Shown here in pieces: positions 8,370 to 16,125 of a stretch of DNA of 64,000 bases (its first letter is position 1; each line of letters begins with the position of its first letter). The position numbers were made by a program, and so were the translations under genes. The notes below the pieces were generated by a model. It did not search any database, was not told where the DNA came from, and saw only the letters and a list, made by a program, of their open reading frames with translations. The DNA is from GCA-2730975 sp937893275 (GTDB lineage Bacteria > Verrucomicrobiota > Verrucomicrobiia > Opitutales > Seribacteraceae): positions 1-64,000 of the forward strand of contig CAXAHJ010000001.1 of the NCBI GenBank assembly GCA_963968595.1, written 5' to 3'.

Positions 8370-9662
8370 TTACTTCAAGTGCTTGTCCGCGAAATCAAGG
8401 TATTGTTTCCAGTCATAGTCGGTCACGTCGTGTTTACCTGTGCGAACATGGTAACCGATCCGTCCGTGGACGGGCTGATTGACAGGGGGTTGTTTCGCGG
8501 GTCCAAAATTGTGACCGAACAACTGATAGACGGGTTCTGCTCCAAGAGCGGATCGAAATTCGCCATTTGGGTCTGCCCACCTGTCACCTTCAGCGGATGC
8601 GACGTAAATCGGACGGGGCGCTGAAAGGGCGATCAGCATGTGCTGGTCAACCGGGCATTCATCTTCATTGTCGTTGTATTTCTTGTAGTTGTCGCAAAAC
8701 CAATGCGGAAAGGAGGTGTTGATACGTTTGACCGTTTCACCGAATCGCCGTCTGCTCAAGGCGGCTCCTCCACATCCTGAGTTGTTGGAGATGACTAGTG
8801 CGAAGCGTTCATCCGAGGCCCCTGCCCACAAGGATGTTTTGCCGAGGCGGGAGTGACCCATAACGGCGATTCGCTTCGCATCGACGTCGGCTTCCGTTTC
8901 CAAGTAATCTAAGCCCCTGCTAAGGCCCCAGGCCCAACCGGCGATGGATGCCCAGTCAGTCGGCTTGCGCTTCTTCGGACTTTTCGGAGGGAACAGTGGG
9001 TGAATTCCGTTTTCGTAGCCGTCGTGGAAATCAGGGTCTATGTCGCCATAGTAGATGGTTCCGAAGGCATAGCCTCGGGATACGATGGAGTCGATTGCCC
9101 AACGGGAAGCCCGCTCGCCGCGACCCGCCGCCGTTGCCTTGTTGTTTTTGGTTCCATTGCCGTTGCGAACCCAAGAGGTTGGTATGCGTATGGCGGGATC
9201 TGCATGGGTGGTGTGGTTACCCATGAAATTAACTGTAAGAAACCCCGGTACAGGACCCTTGGCCTTTTTGGGTAGGTACAACAACAAATTGACGGCGAGG
9301 GCTTTTTCGCCTTTGCCCAGATGAATGACGATTTGCTTGCGCACTGCCTTGCCTCCTAGAGCGTCGGCTTCTTTCTCCACTATCTCGAAACGCATCGCCT
9401 TTGGTTTTCCTGGCGATCGTCCATAGACCTCATCCTCGAACATGCGGAGCACCTCCGGTCTCCTCTTCTTCACCCAATCGTCGGCATCTTTCACCTTTGA
9501 GCCGTCGAGGCAGACGAGGGGATCCGGCAAATTATATCTGGGTACCTTTGCCTCTTCATAGTTGTACCCTCTGGGTTGGGCCTCAAGCAACATGGGATCG
9601 AGCATGGAGGATAGAGACAAGATGGTGAGGAGGAAAAGGATTCGCAGGCATGAGGAGTTCAT
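8370..9662 (-). CDS. Glucuronoyl esterase-like carbohydrate esterase (CE15 type)
   Basis: About 430 residues. The start at ATG 9662 gives a clean signal peptide (MNSSCLRILFLLTILSLSSM); a longer frame to 9698 lacks this. The body matches bacterial CE15 esterases: an N-terminal region with LPDPL and VYGRSPG, then TVNFMGNHT, a central GYAFGTIYYGDIDPD, and the nucleophile motif GHSRLGKTSLWAGA with the Arg after Ser that is diagnostic for CE15. Further on come the NNSGCGGAA oxyanion region and a C-terminal GYHVRTGKHD with the probable catalytic His. CE15 enzymes cleave ester links between lignin and 4-O-methylglucuronic acid of xylan. It is first gene of the exported hydrolase set. Confidence 0.82.
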   Translation of the reverse strand: MNSSCLRILFLLTILSLSSMLDPMLLEAQPRGYNYEEAKVPRYNLPDPLVCLDGSKVKDADDWVKKRRPEVLRMFEDEVYGRSPGKPKAMRFEIVEKEADALGGKAVRKQIVIHLGKGEKALAVNLLLYLPKKAKGPVPGFLTVNFMGNHTTHADPAIRIPTSWVRNGNGTKNNKATAAGRGERASRWAIDSIVSRGYAFGTIYYGDIDPDFHDGYENGIHPLFPPKSPKKRKPTDWASIAGWAWGLSRGLDYLETEADVDAKRIAVMGHSRLGKTSLWAGASDERFALVISNNSGCGGAALSRRRFGETVKRINTSFPHWFCDNYKKYNDNEDECPVDQHMLIALSAPRPIYVASAEGDRWADPNGEFRSALGAEPVYQLFGHNFGPAKQPPVNQPVHGRIGYHVRTGKHDVTDYDWKQYLDFADKHLK

Positions 9663-9732
9663 GCATCTCAAATTTGACACCCTCGCCCTCATCGGCAAGG
9701 CTCAAGTGACTCGGGCTACATTTTCCGAAACA

Positions 9733-9981
9733 TCAAGCTGCCTTGGATTCTTCCTCCAAGGATAGTTCCAAAAACAAAGCATCGCGCCGAACTCGGGCGG
9801 TCGTCGGGTCATTCGTCTGGAGTGAACGGCGACGGCGTTCTGCCGTCACAGGCGTTGGGTATATCGTGTAGTGAACCCACCAAGTCCCATTATTGTTCCA
9901 GATATGGTGGTTCGGATTTGTTTCGTCTATGCGAACAGCCAATTCTTCGTATGGCTGTAATCTATTCTGTGTATTGTACAT
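9733..9981 (-). CDS. Small protein resembling the arm-binding N-terminus of a tyrosine recombinase
   Basis: An 82-residue ORF. ATG 9981 is chosen because AGGAG lies 9 bp upstream; the frame is open to 10023. The sequence has a WNNNGTWWVHYT block followed by the basic RRRRSLQTNDPTTARVRRDA. This recalls the pattern 'WyvR...R.SLgTrd...Ar..rd' of arm-type DNA-binding N-domains of phage integrases. No catalytic integrase domain is present here or downstream. It may be a stand-alone DNA-binding protein or a remnant of a mobile element. A terminator-like hairpin ends about 40 bp before its start. Confidence 0.5.
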   Translation of the reverse strand: MYNTQNRLQPYEELAVRIDETNPNHHIWNNNGTWWVHYTIYPTPVTAERRRRSLQTNDPTTARVRRDALFLELSLEEESKAA

Positions 9982-10021
9982 TGCGCGTATCTCCTGTTGG
10001 TTACGCACTTTTCTCACCCAC

Positions 10022-10048
10022 AAAAAAAGCCGACCATTTCGGGCGGCT
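10022..10048 (-). terminator. Rho-independent terminator
   Basis: Minus-strand AGCCG ... CGGCT stem with one internal mismatch and two further G-C pairs around a GAAAT loop, followed directly by seven T residues. It lies upstream of the 82-residue ORF, so it must end an upstream minus-strand transcript (the 10300-10719 gene or a separate RNA). Confidence 0.65.
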
Positions 10049-10200
10049 CCTCAATGTTCACGGGCGAGGAGAGCGCTATTTTCGGTTTCGCCGGAAACCG
10101 CGCATCCCGGTATGTTGGACCTTGGACCACCGTAGCTGCTCTCGCGCTCGGTTGGTAATCCGGTTTAACGGATTGTCTATGGATGCGGTTGAAGGCGTGT
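10049..10200 (-). ncRNA. Candidate structured RNA or leader ending at the terminator
   Basis: The stretch 9982-10299 has no credible gene. On the minus strand it holds two perfect hairpins, AATCCG-6-CGGATT (10157-10174) and a 7-bp CGGTTTC-4-GAAACCG (10083-10100), and then the terminator at 10022-10048. The order of stems followed by a terminator could be a small RNA, a transcript 3' end, or an attenuator for the 82-residue ORF. It does not fold into a tRNA or tmRNA that I recognise. Confidence 0.25.
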
Positions 10201-10299
10201 AAGACTGTTTAAAGAACGAAGTTATAAATATCACCAAAATGTCAGTAAAAGGCAAGCCCAGTCCGTGTCATAGTAAAGTCAGAGAGGGAAGGGACTCCC

Positions 10300-10719
10300 T
10301 TAACGCGGATAACCCCAACGAAAACGCTCTTTGGAAACCTTTGTTCGTCTACTGTTCCATTCTGATTGAAGGATACGGACATACCCCCATAACTCCTTAA
10401 ATGCGTCTTCTGAAATGTCTTCCGTTTTGCGTGCATTCTCTAGGCGTTTGTACAGGTTTGTATGAGCAGGTGGATCGAGCAGGAGTTCGCTTTCTCGAGA
10501 CCGGGCCATCAAAAAGTGCCTCTCTTTGAAGTTTTCGCGGCCTTGTTCAAGTTCGGCGGCAATAGCAACACGGAAGTAAGTTTCCTTATCAATCTTCCCA
10601 GCCTCTAGGGCTCTATTCGCAGCTTTTAGACGATTGGAAGGTGCATTTCCCGGCAAAGTAACACAAAGCAAAAAAGACATGAACCGTCGTTTTTTGCATT
10701 CAGAACAAAAGAAGTTCAT
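10300..10719 (-). CDS. Hypothetical protein, 139 aa
   Basis: Not recognised. The N-terminus has a CSEC pair (residues 5-8) followed by a basic stretch; the rest is mostly charged and probably helical (residues 30-125), with LKAANRALEAGKIDKETYFR and a Trp-rich end. A TATAAT hexamer lies only 4 bp before the first ATG, so either the message is leaderless or translation starts at Met14 (10680). Neither start has a Shine-Dalgarno. It may be a small accessory gene in an AT-rich patch; it could also be spurious. Confidence 0.4.
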   Translation of the reverse strand: MNFFCSECKKRRFMSFLLCVTLPGNAPSNRLKAANRALEAGKIDKETYFRVAIAAELEQGRENFKERHFLMARSRESELLLDPPAHTNLYKRLENARKTEDISEDAFKELWGYVRILQSEWNSRRTKVSKERFRWGYPR

Positions 10720-10874
10720 TCGAATTATAGACGAGTTTCATCGTCTCAGCTACCTTAGTCCCTTTCTTTTTTGCTTACTGCCATTTAACTAGCACAAATA
10801 TGAAAACTGTTTGAAGGCGGCTTTACCAATTTTTCATTGCACATTAATCCTAGTACTTCTTAAAAGTGTTATTA

Positions 10875-11105
10875 ATGCGATATGCTTATAAAACTTGTGT
10901 AATTTATCCTAAAGGACTCCGCGTGAGCGGAGACGATCAATCTGATAAACTTGCCGAAAGCCTTGAAAAAGAAAGCAATGAATTAGGCAAGAGAGGGTGG
11001 CGGTTGACAACCGTGACCCCCACCTTGATAAATGGCGGTTCGGTTTCAAAATTATTACTCACTTTCCGTAAGAAATCTCAGGATGTTGCTACAGGGAAGG
11101 ATTGA
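10875..11105 (+). CDS. Small DUF4177-like protein
   Basis: A 76-residue ORF (79 if GTG 10866 is used). The pattern YKTCVIYPK, then LAESLEKESNELGKRGWRLTTVTP, then LLLTFRKK resembles the small DUF4177 fold: a beta strand, a helix ending in 'lGkrGWeLv.V', and a closing strand. DUF4177 proteins have no known biochemical function. It has no coupled neighbour. Confidence 0.5.
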   Translation: MRYAYKTCVIYPKGLRVSGDDQSDKLAESLEKESNELGKRGWRLTTVTPTLINGGSVSKLLLTFRKKSQDVATGKD

Positions 11106-11134
11106 AGTTACTACTCATTCGAGAAATCAATTGG

Positions 11135-11572
11135 TTAGTATTCGACTGTTCGTACTACACCATTTGCAAGCGTAAGCGTAAATAGTTCTCTATCTTGGTC
11201 GCAAATCTCGAATTCTTTGGAAGTTTGTCCAAAATGAGATGCGATCAAGTGCCCGACTCTGTAGCGTCTCGTCTCCCACACTGATGCAGCATCTGGGATG
11301 CTTGCCAGTACTTCAAAACGATAACCCATAATTTTATTTAACTCGGAAATAGGGATGCCCGATTGAATACGAACTAGAGCAACACTCTCAACACGCACTA
11401 CATTCTTGCTACTATTTTGACTCTTTTCAATTTGAGCTTTCCGTATCGCTTCCTCTTGAACTCGCCGTTGTTCGGCAAACTGCTTATCCGGATCCCACGA
11501 GTTAGAGCGACATGCGGTTAAAACTATTGCCATAAAACCAGCCGTCCATATGATAGTCATCAGTTGTGGCAT
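11135..11572 (-). CDS. Small putative lipoprotein
   Basis: A 145-residue protein with a lipoprotein signal (residues 1-21, lipobox VLTAC, lipidated Cys21). After an Arg/Gln/Glu-rich helical stretch (about 30-55) comes a compact domain, about 60-145, with SVALVRIQSGIPISELNKIMG and a C-terminal LANGVVRTVEY. The 'I..G....el....G' pattern is reminiscent of small periplasmic SmpA/OmlA-like (BamE) domains, but the match is weak. No function is assigned. Confidence 0.6.
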   Translation of the reverse strand: MPQLMTIIWTAGFMAIVLTACRSNSWDPDKQFAEQRRVQEEAIRKAQIEKSQNSSKNVVRVESVALVRIQSGIPISELNKIMGYRFEVLASIPDAASVWETRRYRVGHLIASHFGQTSKEFEICDQDRELFTLTLANGVVRTVEY

Positions 11573-11701
11573 TTAATTTAATTTTGCTAGTTTAACTAAA
11601 AAGGCAAATGTAATTAGCGACCTACCCAACACTGAAATCCGGTATCAAACCTGCTCTATTAGCATGCTCGCAACTTCACCATCCACTAATATCAAGTTCT
11701 C

Positions 11702-12253
11702 GTGGATTTTAATTCCGCACAAAATTCTTACCCTTATGCCTTGGAGAGGCAGGCCTCACTTTTGGCTGCTTCCTTGCGGTTTCCTGAACCTTCATCTGGC
11801 AGATGGTTGTTAAGGCTTGTCAGGTTGCCCGCGAAAGGTCGGGAAACAATTATTGATTTGGAAAACCAGAATAACCGTTGCGTTGTCACTGTTACTCGCT
11901 TTTTGAAACCTCTTCGGCAATTGTGGGAGGCACTAGATCGTCCAAGCGAGATCCCCCGTACAACTATCCCTCTCGAAATATCCATGGCAAACCTAGACTG
12001 CAATGACGCGCTCTTCCGAGAAACGGAAAGGGGTACAGTGCTTGATTGCATTAATGCACCGATAGACGATTCTGCCCTAGACCACTACCTTATGTTTTTC
12101 ACAGACACCATCGATTGCAAGATTGCCGCGATCACCGACCCTTACAAAATGCGAAAAGCTGAAGCTTGGCATCGCATAATAAATCGCTCATACGGAGCCG
12201 AACTGGTTCCGCCGCGGCGATGTTTTGTGGAAGAAACGGTTTCCGTTTCATGA
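11702..12253 (+). CDS. Unknown protein translationally coupled to pssA
   Basis: A 183-residue protein of unknown family. No signal peptide, membrane segment or cofactor motif is visible. An in-frame stop (11687-11689) leaves only GTG 11702 as a plausible start. Its TGA overlaps the pssA ATG (12250-12253), implying coupled translation and a possible link to phosphatidylserine or phosphatidylethanolamine synthesis. pssA commonly neighbours psd, but this sequence does not have the LGST/HGST-type autocleavage site of Psd. Confidence 0.6.
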   Translation: MDFNSAQNSYPYALERQASLLAASLRFPEPSSGRWLLRLVRLPAKGRETIIDLENQNNRCVVTVTRFLKPLRQLWEALDRPSEIPRTTIPLEISMANLDCNDALFRETERGTVLDCINAPIDDSALDHYLMFFTDTIDCKIAAITDPYKMRKAEAWHRIINRSYGAELVPPRRCFVEETVSVS

Positions 12254-13044
12254 GTCAAATCGATCCAGTTGAACACGGCAGGGCTCTCACCCTACCGAAA
12301 TTGTTGCCTAACATCTTCACCACAATAGGTCTATGCGCCGGCCTCACGGGAATGCGTTTCGCGATGGAAGGCGAATGGGAAAAAGCGGTCTTTTCCATAC
12401 TCGTTGCAGCCGCTTTCGATACCGTGGACGGCCTATCCGCTCGATTACTCAAAGCTCATTCTCGCTTCGGGGCCGAGCTGGATAGCTTGGCTGACACAAT
12501 CAGTTTTGGCGTTGCTCCCGCTGTAGTAATATATCTCTGGATTCGAGCACCATTGATCGGTAGCGGTTCCGAGCACCTGCTAGAGTGGTTCTGGATCCCG
12601 ATACTCGCTTTTTCGACCTGCAATGCCTTACGCTTGGCTCGCTTCAACGTCATGCATGAAGAGGACAAACCGACAGACAAGACTTACTTTACTGGGGTTC
12701 CGGCTCCAGCGGCTGCAGGAATGGCCATGATGCCAATGGGAATGGAATTTATTCTCAAGCGTTTTCAATCAGGTTTCATTATCGCCGAATACCCTCTTTG
12801 GGTTCTCGGTTGGATTGTGGCGATATCTCTACTAATGATTAGCAGAGTCCCTACCTTTTCATTCCGCAACGTTCGTTTTCGGGTTGCTCGAAATCGAGCT
12901 ATCCTCGTGCTTTTGGCGGTGGGGTTAAGCGTTGCTGTTTTTTCAAAGGAACCTTGGATCTTTCTTTTTTCGCTTGGAGCCCTGTATCTATCGAGCTTGC
13001 CGTTCAGCATAACTGCCTACCGTAAAGACAATCCAAGGAAATAA
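12250..13044 (+). CDS. pssA: CDP-diacylglycerol--serine O-phosphatidyltransferase
   Basis: A 264-residue integral membrane enzyme that makes phosphatidylserine from CDP-diacylglycerol and serine, the first step to phosphatidylethanolamine. It shows the CDP-alcohol phosphotransferase signature DG-x2-AR-x8-G-x3-D-x3-D (DGLSARLLKAHSRFGAELDS, then LAD) and about seven hydrophobic segments. The start is the ATG of the ATGA overlap with the preceding gene. The frame extends to 12166, but that stretch lies inside the neighbour's coding sequence. The subclass II pssA form (Bacillus/Helicobacter type) is expected for this size. Confidence 0.9.
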   Translation: MSQIDPVEHGRALTLPKLLPNIFTTIGLCAGLTGMRFAMEGEWEKAVFSILVAAAFDTVDGLSARLLKAHSRFGAELDSLADTISFGVAPAVVIYLWIRAPLIGSGSEHLLEWFWIPILAFSTCNALRLARFNVMHEEDKPTDKTYFTGVPAPAAAGMAMMPMGMEFILKRFQSGFIIAEYPLWVLGWIVAISLLMISRVPTFSFRNVRFRVARNRAILVLLAVGLSVAVFSKEPWIFLFSLGALYLSSLPFSITAYRKDNPRK

Positions 13045-13049
13045 TGTCG

Positions 13050-14429
13050 CTATGTTTCGTTTTGGGACTTTGAAGCGGCAATCTGTGTAAGATAGGCGTT
13101 CGCTTTTGCATGGGAAGGTTCAAGATCCGTAACAATAAGGAAGTGCATCTCTGCTTTATTGAGGTCTTTTCCGGCAAGAGCAATTTCACCTAATCGAAAA
13201 TGGGCGGGGGGATGAGCCCATTCGGCTTGAACGACAGCTTCGTAGTGCCTGATTGCTTCGTTTGCTCGATCACTGTCGTCGAGCAGAATGGCGAGCTCAT
13301 AACGGGCTGGAGCGAATACCGGCGATTTGGCAACAGCTTTGTCTAGAAGCTGAATTGCTTTTTCATTGCTTCCCCCCATCACCTCAATCTTTGCCAAATG
13401 ACATAATACGGGGGATTGGGAACGACGAGCATTCTCCGCCTTTTCCAAACGTCGTCGTGCTCTAATGAAATTTGCGTTGTCGGCAGCAACGTCCGAGTCT
13501 TCCCTGAATTTCTTCTCGTCTTTCTCGAATGTGCTCAAAGCCTCCATTAAGTCTTTCTGGGCTGCATCTGTCTTACCTTGCTCGATAAACACCTCTGCTC
13601 TTTCCAGAAGAGATTGTCCCTTAACTTCGGGTTCTCGAATGGCGAGAGTTAGAAAATTTTCCACTTTTACATTGTCGTTCTCTGCAACTGCAAGTCTCGC
13701 TAGGCAAAGGTAAGCATTTCCAGCAATACCTTTCACTTTTGCCGCTTTATTATAACAATCGATTGCGGCTCGGATATTTCCTTCGCCTTCGAACATAACG
13801 CCCAATCGCAAGTTAGCGGGACCATGACTCGGACTTAAACGCAGTGTTTGTTCATAGCGTTGCTTTGCAGAAGTATAATCAGATTCTCTGAATATATTGC
13901 CTTCGCGATCAGATTTTTCACCCTTGTCGAGTAACTGGGCAAGATGAAAGCAAGGGCGAGGGTCCTCGAGCAAGAGGTCAATCGATATTTCGAGTAAAAG
14001 CTTGGCTCTGTCGAAATCGTCAGGATGTTCCAGAAAAGTTGCGAGACGGAAATGGGCTTCACCATTGAGGTGGTCTAGGCTAATGACATTTTCAAGTTGA
14101 TCGGCCGCAGCCTTTATTTGCCCCTTTGCCGCAAGAAGCTCTGCCAGTCGAAAACGTGACGCTGAATCAGCGAGATCTCCAGAGGTTGCTTCCAAAAGGT
14201 GCTTAATTGCCTGCTCTTCCTGTCCTTCATCAATTAATATTTCCGCTAGGGCAAAGTGAGCGGCAGGAACATCCGTCTCCCCTGCAATCGCGTTTGAAAG
14301 GATGTCCTTGGCTTCATCCAAAAGGTTTTCTTGCCGGTAAAGATCAGCTAGCGCAAGGCGAGCAGCAAGATGGCTGGGGTCAAGGGCGATGGCCTTTTCT
14401 AGGTGACCAAGAGCATCGGGATGAATCAC
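13050..14429 (-). CDS. TPR repeat protein, 459 aa
   Basis: A soluble-looking protein composed of about eleven to twelve tetratricopeptide repeats, with recurrent signatures such as 'A.F.LA.....G....A......A...P'. There is no signal peptide or membrane segment. It starts with GTG 14429, which is preceded by TGGAG about 7 bp upstream and lies 18 bp after the stop of the preceding TPR gene. It is the last gene of the coiled-coil/cyclase/TPR operon. TPR arrays act as protein-binding scaffolds, so it may organise the cyclase complex; this is inference. Confidence 0.75.
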   Translation of the reverse strand: MIHPDALGHLEKAIALDPSHLAARLALADLYRQENLLDEAKDILSNAIAGETDVPAAHFALAEILIDEGQEEQAIKHLLEATSGDLADSASRFRLAELLAAKGQIKAAADQLENVISLDHLNGEAHFRLATFLEHPDDFDRAKLLLEISIDLLLEDPRPCFHLAQLLDKGEKSDREGNIFRESDYTSAKQRYEQTLRLSPSHGPANLRLGVMFEGEGNIRAAIDCYNKAAKVKGIAGNAYLCLARLAVAENDNVKVENFLTLAIREPEVKGQSLLERAEVFIEQGKTDAAQKDLMEALSTFEKDEKKFREDSDVAADNANFIRARRRLEKAENARRSQSPVLCHLAKIEVMGGSNEKAIQLLDKAVAKSPVFAPARYELAILLDDSDRANEAIRHYEAVVQAEWAHPPAHFRLGEIALAGKDLNKAEMHFLIVTDLEPSHAKANAYLTQIAASKSQNET

Positions 14430-14447
14430 GATCCAACTCCAGTTACA

Positions 14448-16079
14448 CTATTTTTTCTTAGGGACAGACCGAGGCTTTCCCTTGGTTTTTGGTTTCGAAG
14501 AAGAAGTTTCTTTTTTTGCCGAAACAGTTGGTTTGCGAGAAGAACTGGTCTTTGATTTTTTGGGAAGTAAATCTTTAGAGGCGACAGGGTCCATCAGGAG
14601 AACAGCCATACGATAGTGGGCTTCCGAGTAGCTCGGATTAATCCTTAAAGCTTCCGAGTAGTGCTTGAATGCATCTGCGTAATGCCGTAACTCGCTTAAT
14701 AATAGCCCTAAACGGAAGTGCGCCTTTGCATACTTAGGGTCAATTTCGATAGCGCGACGAAAGTGGTGTTCGGCAATATCTAATTTGGGTTCTTTAACCA
14801 AGGTGCCATCGGCGGTTAGCCTTTCGCCCCCAGCCAGTATTTTTGCCAACCAGTAGTGACTTTGAGCGTGCGAAGGGTCAATTTCAATTGCCGTTTCGTA
14901 GTTGCGAACGGCTTGATCGTACTCGGCTGGAGTCGTAAGAATGCGTGCAAGATTGAAATAGGCTTCAACGTAATTCTGGTCGACGTCAGATGCTTTTTGA
15001 TAATGCATCTTGGCCTCGGTGAGCTCGTTGGTTCGTTCGAGATGACCAGCCAAGTGAAAGTAGGCTAGGGCAAATTCGGGATCAATTTCAAGAGCTCGGT
15101 AAAAGTGCTTTTTGGCGGGTGCGGGATCTTCTTCCAGAGAGAGTAACCAGGCAAGGTGATAGTGAGCTTCCGCGTGCTCGGGGTCAAAACCCACCGCTTT
15201 TTTAAAATTCTCCAAAGCTTCTTTGTCATTTCCTTCGTTGCGAAGAATAAGACCAAGTCGAAAATGGGCAGGGGCATTCTTCTCATAATGCTCAATGGAT
15301 TCGATGAAATGCTTTTTGGCCTCGCTCGAGAAATTTAATTCGCCAAGAATGTAAGCGAGGGAAAAATGTGCCTTCGAGTATTCCGGATCGATTGATATGG
15401 CCTTTTCCAGTCTTTCGCGAGCTTGCTTGTGGTCGCCTTCCAGAGAGAGTATCTTAGCAATATTGTAGAGTGCTTTAGGATGCTTTTTTTCAAGCTCCAG
15501 AACTTTAAGGAAATGATCCTTCGCTTCCGGTAGATCAGTGGAATCTATGATTACGCCTTCCTTATCCGTAGCTACTCCACCGGAAAGCAGTTTACCCATG
15601 TAATACAAGGCATCGATGAAGTCCGGACGTATGTCGATGGCGGTTTCAAAGTTCTTTCGGGCTTCTTCAAAGTCGTCCGGGTTAGTGAGTAAGCGAGCTT
15701 TGTGGTAATAAGCTTCCGCGTAGTTTTGATTGATTTCCGTTACCTTTTCCAAGTTGTTCTTGGCCTCTTCAACATCGTTTAACTCAACCAGCAGAAGAGC
15801 GTAATTAAAGTAGGCGTCGGCATAGTTGGGATTGATTTCGAGAGCATTAAGGTAATGACTTCTCGATGTTTCGTATTCACCTTTGGCAGCAAACGCGACA
15901 GCTAGTTCGCACTGGGCCTCGGCGTAATTGGAATTCAAGGATACGGCTTTTTGAAAATGTCCCCAGGCGCCTTCGATGTTTCCTTCGCCTTTTTCAAGGA
16001 GACCGAGCTTATAGTATGCCTCCGCATATTCGGGGTTTATCTCTATTGCTTGTTCTAAGTGTTCGCGGGCGTCGTTCAT
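14448..16079 (-). CDS. TPR repeat protein with basic Ser/Lys-rich tail, 543 aa
   Basis: About thirteen canonical TPRs of 34 residues fill residues 1-490 (for example 'AEAYYKLGLLEKGEGNIEGA', 'AIEIDP.yA.AHFrLg'). A strongly basic tail of about 50 residues rich in Ser, Lys and Pro follows (KKSKTSSSRKP ... SVPKKK) and could bind nucleic acid or membrane phospholipid. Several repeats are near copies, and two are interrupted by loops of about 15 residues containing a GG and a charged stretch. It lies 46 bp after the cyclase gene. The start is ATG 16079. Confidence 0.8.
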   Translation of the reverse strand: MNDAREHLEQAIEINPEYAEAYYKLGLLEKGEGNIEGAWGHFQKAVSLNSNYAEAQCELAVAFAAKGEYETSRSHYLNALEINPNYADAYFNYALLLVELNDVEEAKNNLEKVTEINQNYAEAYYHKARLLTNPDDFEEARKNFETAIDIRPDFIDALYYMGKLLSGGVATDKEGVIIDSTDLPEAKDHFLKVLELEKKHPKALYNIAKILSLEGDHKQARERLEKAISIDPEYSKAHFSLAYILGELNFSSEAKKHFIESIEHYEKNAPAHFRLGLILRNEGNDKEALENFKKAVGFDPEHAEAHYHLAWLLSLEEDPAPAKKHFYRALEIDPEFALAYFHLAGHLERTNELTEAKMHYQKASDVDQNYVEAYFNLARILTTPAEYDQAVRNYETAIEIDPSHAQSHYWLAKILAGGERLTADGTLVKEPKLDIAEHHFRRAIEIDPKYAKAHFRLGLLLSELRHYADAFKHYSEALRINPSYSEAHYRMAVLLMDPVASKDLLPKKSKTSSSRKPTVSAKKETSSSKPKTKGKPRSVPKKK

Positions 16080-16125
16080 AACGTCGTGTCGAAGGCAGGG
16101 GATTCTAAAGGGCGGTGGTGGGGGT

